A program made the translations under genes and the position numbers. From an uncultured Oscillospiraceae bacterium (GTDB lineage: Bacteria > Bacillota > Clostridia > Oscillospirales > Acutalibacteraceae): DNA of 16,433 nt. The DNA lies in contig URNF01000035.1 of assembly GCA_900549155.1 (NCBI GenBank), positions 1 through 16,433 of the forward strand, written 5' to 3'. This document shows, one piece after another, positions 12,482-16,433 of this stretch. The notes beneath the pieces were generated by a model that was given only the letters and a program-made list of their open reading frames with translations, was not told where the DNA came from and did not search any database. Numbering within the stretch: the stretch's first letter is position 1; each line of letters starts with the position of its first letter.

Positions 12482-14092
12482 ATGCGGTTTTGGGAACGGT
12501 TGCGCAAGAGTACAGCGCTGCTTGCAGCAGTGCTGCTTTTGTGCAGCACTGCTGTGAGCAGTGCCACTGCCGCGGCGGAAACGACGACGGCAACAGCGGC
12601 AACGACGGCAACCGCACCGGATGAACCGACAACAGAGCCGACAGAGCCCGCCGCGCCGGTGACCGAGCCGATCGTCCCCCACCGTGTGCTCATCGACGCC
12701 GACACGCCGCTTGACGCATCGGCACAGTGGATCGGGGCTTTGGGCGCGGAGGACTATGCAAACGCGCACTTTGAGGACGGCAGAAACGGCAAAAAAGCGC
12801 TGCGCTTTGACGGCACACAGTATATGCTCGTCGACATGCGGAACAGAGAAGCGCCGTTCACCCTTTCCTTTTTCGTGAATTGGCAGGCGGATCTTTCCGC
12901 CGAGGAAGCCGCCGGGCAATATCTGTTCTCCGTCAAGCTTAAGGACGCCGAGGACGGGCTTTTCTGTCTCCCCTGCGCAAAGGACACGGCGGAAAACGGC
13001 GACATCATCAACGGGCTGTTACTGCGCGCAGTGTGCTATCAAAAGGACGGCTGGCAACGGCAGAGCTTTTACTATCCCGCCGCGCGCACGGTCTCAAACG
13101 GCTTGCCCGTCTATACCTGGCATCACATCGCCTTTGTCGCCGGGCAGCGCAGCGTCTCGCTGTATCTGGACGGGCTTTTGTGGAAAACGGCAGAGCTCGA
13201 TTTTGACTACAGCGCGCTGAAAGCCGACTCCCTGCTCATCGGCGCAAACGACACCGTCAGCGCGCGCTTCACCGGACTCATGCAGGATCTGCGGCTCTAT
13301 GACAGGGCGCTGACGGCAGAGCAGGTGTGCCGTCTGGCGCAGGATGCCGATCCGTTTGATCCGACAGTGACCGTGACGCCGCGAACCTATGCCCCGATAG
13401 CGGCAAAGGAAGTGTTCCTCGAAAAGACCTACACAGCGCAGACCGCCGACGGCAAAACGGCGATCGCACCGTCGACCGATCTTGCTTTTTGGGAAGCGCC
13501 GCAGGTGGATGCCGGACAAAGCATCACCGGCACGCTGACGATCGAAAACCGCAGCAAGCACACGGTGAACATGGCGCTCACCGCCGTCACGCTGCCCGAA
13601 AAGGGCACGGCGGCATGGGACTATCTCGCCACACTGCAGTTGACGGTGCAAAAGGACGGTGAAACGCTGTTTGCCGGTCCCTATGTCGAGGTCGCGGCAA
13701 AATTGCCGTCGATCGCCGCAGCCGACATGAGCTACAGCCGCAGGGTGCAATACACCGTGACGCTGTCGCGCGGGTTTGCGCAGGCGGGCGGCGTGGTCGC
13801 GGTCAACGTACCGTGGGAAATGACGGTGACGCTGGCGGACGCCAAGGGCAGACAGCCGCAGGAGGGGCGGCATGTCGCCCTGCTCGTTATCCTGCTTTTG
13901 TCGGCGGCAGCGCTGATCGCCGGGGTGTATTGCGCGGTGGAAAAACGGGACTGCCCGTTTTTCACGGTGTGGAACACCGTGTGGGAAAAGCACCTGCGCC
14001 CGATCATGAAAAAATGTGCGACAGCCTTGCAGCGCAAAAAGAAAATTTCAGATAGTCATTCAAATGATAATGATGGAGAAACGCCGCAATGA
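12482..14092 (+). CDS. Membrane-anchored extracellular protein with LamG-like domain
   Basis: A 536-residue surface protein. Residues 1-31 form a signal peptide (RLRKS, then an Ala/Leu core). Residues 33-65 are a Thr/Glu/Pro-rich linker (PDEPTTEPTEPAAPVTEP). Residues 90-290 look like a concanavalin/LamG jelly roll (GKKALRFDGTQYM, FTLSFFVNWQ, TWHHIAFVAG, SVSLYLDG, GLMQDLRLYDRALTAEQV). Residues 300-455 are Ig-like or beta-sandwich (SITGTLTIENRSKHTVNM). Residues 464-484 are a membrane helix, followed by a Lys-rich tail of about 50 residues ending in a polar acidic stretch. It has no LPXTG, so it is anchored by the helix, not by sortase. LamG folds often bind carbohydrate; the ligand is unknown. 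GGGAG about 9 nt upstream supports the ATG. A large hairpin lies in the first codons (12515-12564). Confidence 0.88.
   Translation: MRFWERLRKSTALLAAVLLLCSTAVSSATAAAETTTATAATTATAPDEPTTEPTEPAAPVTEPIVPHRVLIDADTPLDASAQWIGALGAEDYANAHFEDGRNGKKALRFDGTQYMLVDMRNREAPFTLSFFVNWQADLSAEEAAGQYLFSVKLKDAEDGLFCLPCAKDTAENGDIINGLLLRAVCYQKDGWQRQSFYYPAARTVSNGLPVYTWHHIAFVAGQRSVSLYLDGLLWKTAELDFDYSALKADSLLIGANDTVSARFTGLMQDLRLYDRALTAEQVCRLAQDADPFDPTVTVTPRTYAPIAAKEVFLEKTYTAQTADGKTAIAPSTDLAFWEAPQVDAGQSITGTLTIENRSKHTVNMALTAVTLPEKGTAAWDYLATLQLTVQKDGETLFAGPYVEVAAKLPSIAAADMSYSRRVQYTVTLSRGFAQAGGVVAVNVPWEMTVTLADAKGRQPQEGRHVALLVILLLSAAALIAGVYCAVEKRDCPFFTVWNTVWEKHLRPIMKKCATALQRKKKISDSHSNDNDGETPQ
12515..12564 (+). other. 22-bp hairpin within the signal-peptide codons of the LamG-like gene
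   Basis: Bases 12515-12536 pair continuously with 12543-12564 around a 6-nt TTTTGT loop: 19 Watson-Crick and 3 G-U pairs. The inner 12 pairs (12525-12536 with 12543-12554) are perfect. It covers codons 12-28, the hydrophobic core, and could slow translation during export or act as an RNA element. Confidence 0.8.
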
Positions 14093-14110
14093 CGGCGTTT
14101 CTTCTTTTTT
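14078..14110 (+). terminator. Terminator of the LamG-like gene, overlapping its stop codon
   Basis: GAAACGCCG (14078-14086) pairs with CGGCGTTTC (14093-14101) around a CAATGA loop, followed by TTCTTTTTT. The TGA stop (14090-14092) lies inside the loop, so the coding end and the terminator share the same bases. Confidence 0.9.
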
Positions 14111-14142
14111 ATCAATCTTAACAAAGAATTCATACTTTTCTC

Positions 14143-14171
14143 TTGACAACCGCCGAAAGACGGGGTAATAT
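14143..14171 (+). promoter_or_regulatory. Promoter of hrcA-grpE-dnaK
   Basis: TTGACA (14143-14148) and TAATAT (14166-14171) are spaced by 17 nt. The CIRCE operator begins 9 nt after the -10, overlapping the expected transcript start. Confidence 0.85.
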
Positions 14172-14179
14172 AATAATCG

Positions 14180-14206
14180 TTAGCACTCCACATGAGCGAG
14201 TGCTAA
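14180..14206 (+). promoter_or_regulatory. CIRCE operator (HrcA binding site)
   Basis: TTAGCACTC (14180-14188), a 9-nt spacer, then GAGTGCTAA (14198-14206): a perfect match to the consensus CIRCE inverted repeat. HrcA bound here blocks the operon; heat or unfolded protein titrates GroE away from HrcA and lifts repression. Confidence 0.98.
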
Positions 14207-14222
14207 TACGGAGGTGAACGGT

Positions 14223-15275
14223 ATGGAATGGACGCCGCGCAAGAAAAAGATATTAGCGGCGATCGTCGACGCGTATATTGAGACGGGCGAGCCGATCGGC
14301 TCGAAGTTTCTGGTGGAGCGTTTGGAGGAGCAGGTCTCATCCGCTACCGTTCGCAACGTGATGGCGGAGCTTGCGGCAGAGGGGTACCTCGAACAGCCGC
14401 ACACCTCGGCGGGACGCATCCCGACCGCACCGGCGTTTCGGTTTTATATCGACCACCTGATGCACGAGGATGCCCTCAGCGACGAGGATCAGGAGAATAT
14501 CGACACGGCGCTGCGCCGTTTGTCGGACTCCCCCGATCAGCTGGTGGAAGAAGCCTCCCGCATTCTGGCGACCACGACGGGCTATGCCGCCGTGACCACC
14601 ACCCCGGATCAGCACGGCTCCGCCGTGCGCCGCATCGAGCTGATGCCGCTGTCCACGCGGAAAGCGGCGATGCTGCTGGTGACCGACTCCGGCGTTTTGC
14701 GCAACCGCACCTGCCGCTTTGAGCAGGAGGTGCAGCTTGCCGAGCTGGACAAATTGGCAGAGGTGCTGCGGATGCGCTTTGTGGGCGTGCCGCTGGCGCA
14801 GATCTGCCTTGCGGATATTCAGGGGCTGCTCGGCGCGCTGGGCGCCGCCGCCGAAAAATATTCGCCGGTTTTGGTAGCGTTTTACGGGCTGGTGCAGGAA
14901 TCCGCCGATTCGGAGGTGCTGCTCACCGGTCAGCTCAATCTCTTGCAGCATCCGGATTATGCACCGGAGCGGGCAAAGTCGCTTCTGACATTTCTCGCGA
15001 AACGGGAGCAGCTGGCGGATATGCTGCAAAAGCACGCGGACGGCGAGACGGGCATGCAGGTGCTGCTCGGCAGCGAAAGCAGCTGTGACGCACTGAATGA
15101 CTCCAGCATCATCACCACCCAGTATTCCTCCGGCGGCAAGGCGCGCGGGACGATAGGGCTTATCGGACCGATGCGCATGGATTATGCGTCCGCCATCCCG
15201 AAGGTCGAATATTTCGCCAAGGCGGTGGGCAGAATTCTCAGCGATATGCTGGAGGAGGACAAAGGAGACGAGTAG
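14223..15275 (+). CDS. hrcA: Heat-inducible transcription repressor HrcA
   Basis: A 350-residue repressor of class I heat-shock genes. The N-terminal winged helix is clear (WTPRKKKILAAIVDAYIETG, then SSATVRNVMAELAAEGYLEQ and HTSAGRIPT). The central and C-terminal part has the usual GAF-like and dimerisation features, ending in VEYFAKAVGRILSDMLEE. Length is typical (about 340-350). The ATG at 14223 has GGAGG 8 nt upstream; an upstream GTG overlaps that site and is unlikely. The CIRCE element lies 16 nt before the start, so HrcA represses its own operon. grpE follows immediately. Confidence 0.98.
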   Translation: MEWTPRKKKILAAIVDAYIETGEPIGSKFLVERLEEQVSSATVRNVMAELAAEGYLEQPHTSAGRIPTAPAFRFYIDHLMHEDALSDEDQENIDTALRRLSDSPDQLVEEASRILATTTGYAAVTTTPDQHGSAVRRIELMPLSTRKAAMLLVTDSGVLRNRTCRFEQEVQLAELDKLAEVLRMRFVGVPLAQICLADIQGLLGALGAAAEKYSPVLVAFYGLVQESADSEVLLTGQLNLLQHPDYAPERAKSLLTFLAKREQLADMLQKHADGETGMQVLLGSESSCDALNDSSIITTQYSSGGKARGTIGLIGPMRMDYASAIPKVEYFAKAVGRILSDMLEEDKGDE

Positions 15276-15276
15276 C

Positions 15277-15828
15277 GTGGAAGAAAACGAAAAGAAAGCG
15301 GCAGCCGCGGAAGAAAAGCCGCAGGCGGAGACCGAAAAGAAAGAAAAGAAAGAGAAAAAGGCGGACGCGGCGGAAAAACAGGCTGCAGCGGACGCCGCTC
15401 TCGAAAAGCTGCAAAAGGAGCTTGACGATTGCCGCGATCAGTACCAACGGGTACTCGCGGAATACGCCAACTACAAGCGCCGCACCGAACAGGAAAAAGA
15501 GCAGCTCGGCGCATTCACAAAGGCAGAGATCCTAAAATCTCTGCTCACCTCTCTCGACAACATGGAGCGCGCCATCGACGCGCCCGCCGGAGAGGAATAC
15601 AAGACCGGCGTCGACATGGTCATGCGCCAGTTCCGCGAAACGCTTGAAAAGCTGGGACTGGAAGAGATCGCGGCGGACGGTCAGGCGTTTGACCCCTCAC
15701 TGCACAACGCGGTGATGCGTGAGGACGCCGACGGGGCAGAAGCGGACACCGTGACCGCCGTCCTGCAAAAGGGCTATAAGCTCGGTGAACGCGTGTTGCG
15801 CCCCGCAATGGTTAAGGTAGCCAACTGA
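15277..15828 (+). CDS. grpE: Nucleotide exchange factor GrpE
   Basis: A 183-residue co-chaperone that releases ADP from DnaK. The start is a GTG one base after the hrcA stop, with AAAGGAG (15261-15267) upstream, so translation is coupled. Residues 1-45 are very rich in Glu, Lys and Ala. A long dimerisation coiled coil follows (LEKLQKELDDCRDQYQRVLA, then EYANYKRRTEQEKEQ). The C-terminal beta domain carries AFDPSLHNAVMRE and the GrpE signature near VLQKGYKLGERVLRPAMVKVA. Length is normal. It is followed by dnaK after 34 nt. Confidence 0.97.
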   Translation: MEENEKKAAAAEEKPQAETEKKEKKEKKADAAEKQAAADAALEKLQKELDDCRDQYQRVLAEYANYKRRTEQEKEQLGAFTKAEILKSLLTSLDNMERAIDAPAGEEYKTGVDMVMRQFRETLEKLGLEEIAADGQAFDPSLHNAVMREDADGAEADTVTAVLQKGYKLGERVLRPAMVKVAN

Positions 15829-15862
15829 CACACATAAGTGAGATATATTGGAGGTAATTATT

Positions 15863-16433
15863 ATGGCAAAGATTATCGGTATTGACCTTGGTACAACCAA
15901 TTCCTGCGTTTCCGTTATTGAGGGCGGCGAGGCTGTCGTCATCCCCAACGCCGAAGGCGCGCGCACCACGCCGTCCGTCGTGGCATTCAAGAAAGACGGC
16001 GAGCGCATCGTCGGCAGAGTTGCAAAGCAGCAGGCGGTCTCGAACCCCGAGCGCACCATTTCTTCCATCAAGAGAGAGATGGGCACAGCGCACAAGGTGA
16101 CCATCGACGGCAAGGACTATACCCCGCAGGAGATTTCCGCCATGATCCTGTCGAAGCTGAAGCAGGACGCGGAAGCCTATCTCGGCGACAAGGTGACCGA
16201 GGCGGTCATCACCGTCCCGGCGTATTTCAGCGACGCACAGCGCCAGGCGACGAAGGACGCCGGCAAGATCGCGGGACTGGAAGTCAAGCGCATCATCAAC
16301 GAGCCGACGGCGGCGGCGCTCGCCTACGGCATCGACAAGGAGACCGACCAGAAGATCATGGTGTATGACCTGGGCGGCGGCACGTTCGATGTGTCCATCA
16401 TCGAGATGGGCGACGGCGTGCAGGAGGTGCTGG
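15863..16433 (+). CDS. dnaK: Chaperone DnaK (Hsp70), 5' part, truncated by window end
   Basis: The first 190 residues of Hsp70 are visible; the full protein is usually about 610-640. The nucleotide-binding domain starts with KIIGIDLGTTNS (3-14), ADP/ATP phosphate loop 1. It continues with TTPSVVAF, ISSIKREMGT, VITVPAYFSDAQRQATKDAG, INEPTAAALAYG and the second phosphate motif VYDLGGGTFDVSI (167-179). GGAGG (15850-15854) is 8 nt before the ATG. It is the third gene of the CIRCE-controlled operon, and dnaJ would be expected after the window end. Confidence 0.98.
   Translation, partial: MAKIIGIDLGTTNSCVSVIEGGEAVVIPNAEGARTTPSVVAFKKDGERIVGRVAKQQAVSNPERTISSIKREMGTAHKVTIDGKDYTPQEISAMILSKLKQDAEAYLGDKVTEAVITVPAYFSDAQRQATKDAGKIAGLEVKRIINEPTAAALAYGIDKETDQKIMVYDLGGGTFDVSIIEMGDGVQEVL

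Noticed and set aside
11146..12624. Long plus-strand open frame opposite the NAGPA gene
   Set aside because: It is the antisense shadow of a recognisable gene in GC-rich DNA, with Arg/His/Gly-rich low-quality sequence and no family features.
13094..13993. Minus-strand open frame opposite the LamG-like gene
   Set aside because: Its Arg/His/Cys-rich composition is typical of a shadow frame, and no ribosome binding site or context supports it.
1..16433. tRNA, rRNA, CRISPR or insertion sequence
   Set aside because: No cloverleaf, rRNA-like stretch, regularly spaced repeat or transposase frame was seen by eye; a tRNAscan or ISfinder search was not possible here.

Overview
The window looks like a chromosomal segment of a Gram-positive, probably Clostridia-class anaerobe (Oscillospiraceae/Ruminococcaceae-like). 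Supporting signs are a perfect CIRCE element in front of hrcA-grpE-dnaK, the Bacillus/Clostridium order darA-holB-ricT-(ferredoxin)-trmN6-rsmI, lipoproteins with a clear lipobox, sigma-A type promoters, strong GGAGG ribosome binding sites and a clostridial 2x[4Fe-4S] ferredoxin. The species cannot be fixed from sequence alone.

Region 1 (1-6310) is an accessory, visibly AT-richer island. It is bounded by two direct-repeat copies of a lipoprotein gene (54-1046 and 5210-6205, both minus). Between them lie a large secreted protein (1062-3560, minus) with a DNRLRE-type region, a ricin-like lectin domain and a C-terminal caspase/CHAT-like segment. It appears to share an operon with lipoprotein copy 1. 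Divergent from it runs a plus-strand unit of a PadR regulator, a HAAS/DUF1700-like membrane partner and a small secreted protein, ending at a terminator shared with lipoprotein copy 2. The two lipoprotein genes share a 528-nt stretch with no differences but are clearly diverged on its 3' side, which looks like recent gene conversion. The island reads as a surface/secreted module under a PadR-type switch. Its function is not known to me.

Region 2 (6315-11128, minus) is a conserved housekeeping block: darA (c-di-AMP receptor), holB (DNA polymerase III delta'), ricT (RNase Y specificity factor), a small ferredoxin with its own promoter, trmN6 (tRNA methyltransferase), rsmI (16S rRNA methyltransferase) and an uncharacterised one-pass membrane protein, closed by a strong terminator.

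Region 3 (11158-14110) is a divergent pair of envelope proteins. One is a membrane-anchored NAGPA-type phosphodiester glycosidase (minus). The other is a LamG-like protein with a signal peptide and a C-terminal membrane anchor (plus). Both have low-complexity Thr-rich linkers. The LamG gene has an unusually long 22-bp hairpin within its signal-peptide codons.

Region 4 (14143-16433, plus) is the heat-shock operon hrcA-grpE-dnaK, with a consensus promoter and a perfect CIRCE operator. dnaK runs off the window end. No RNA gene, transposase, CRISPR array or replication origin was seen, and no gene-free stretch exceeds 300 bases.
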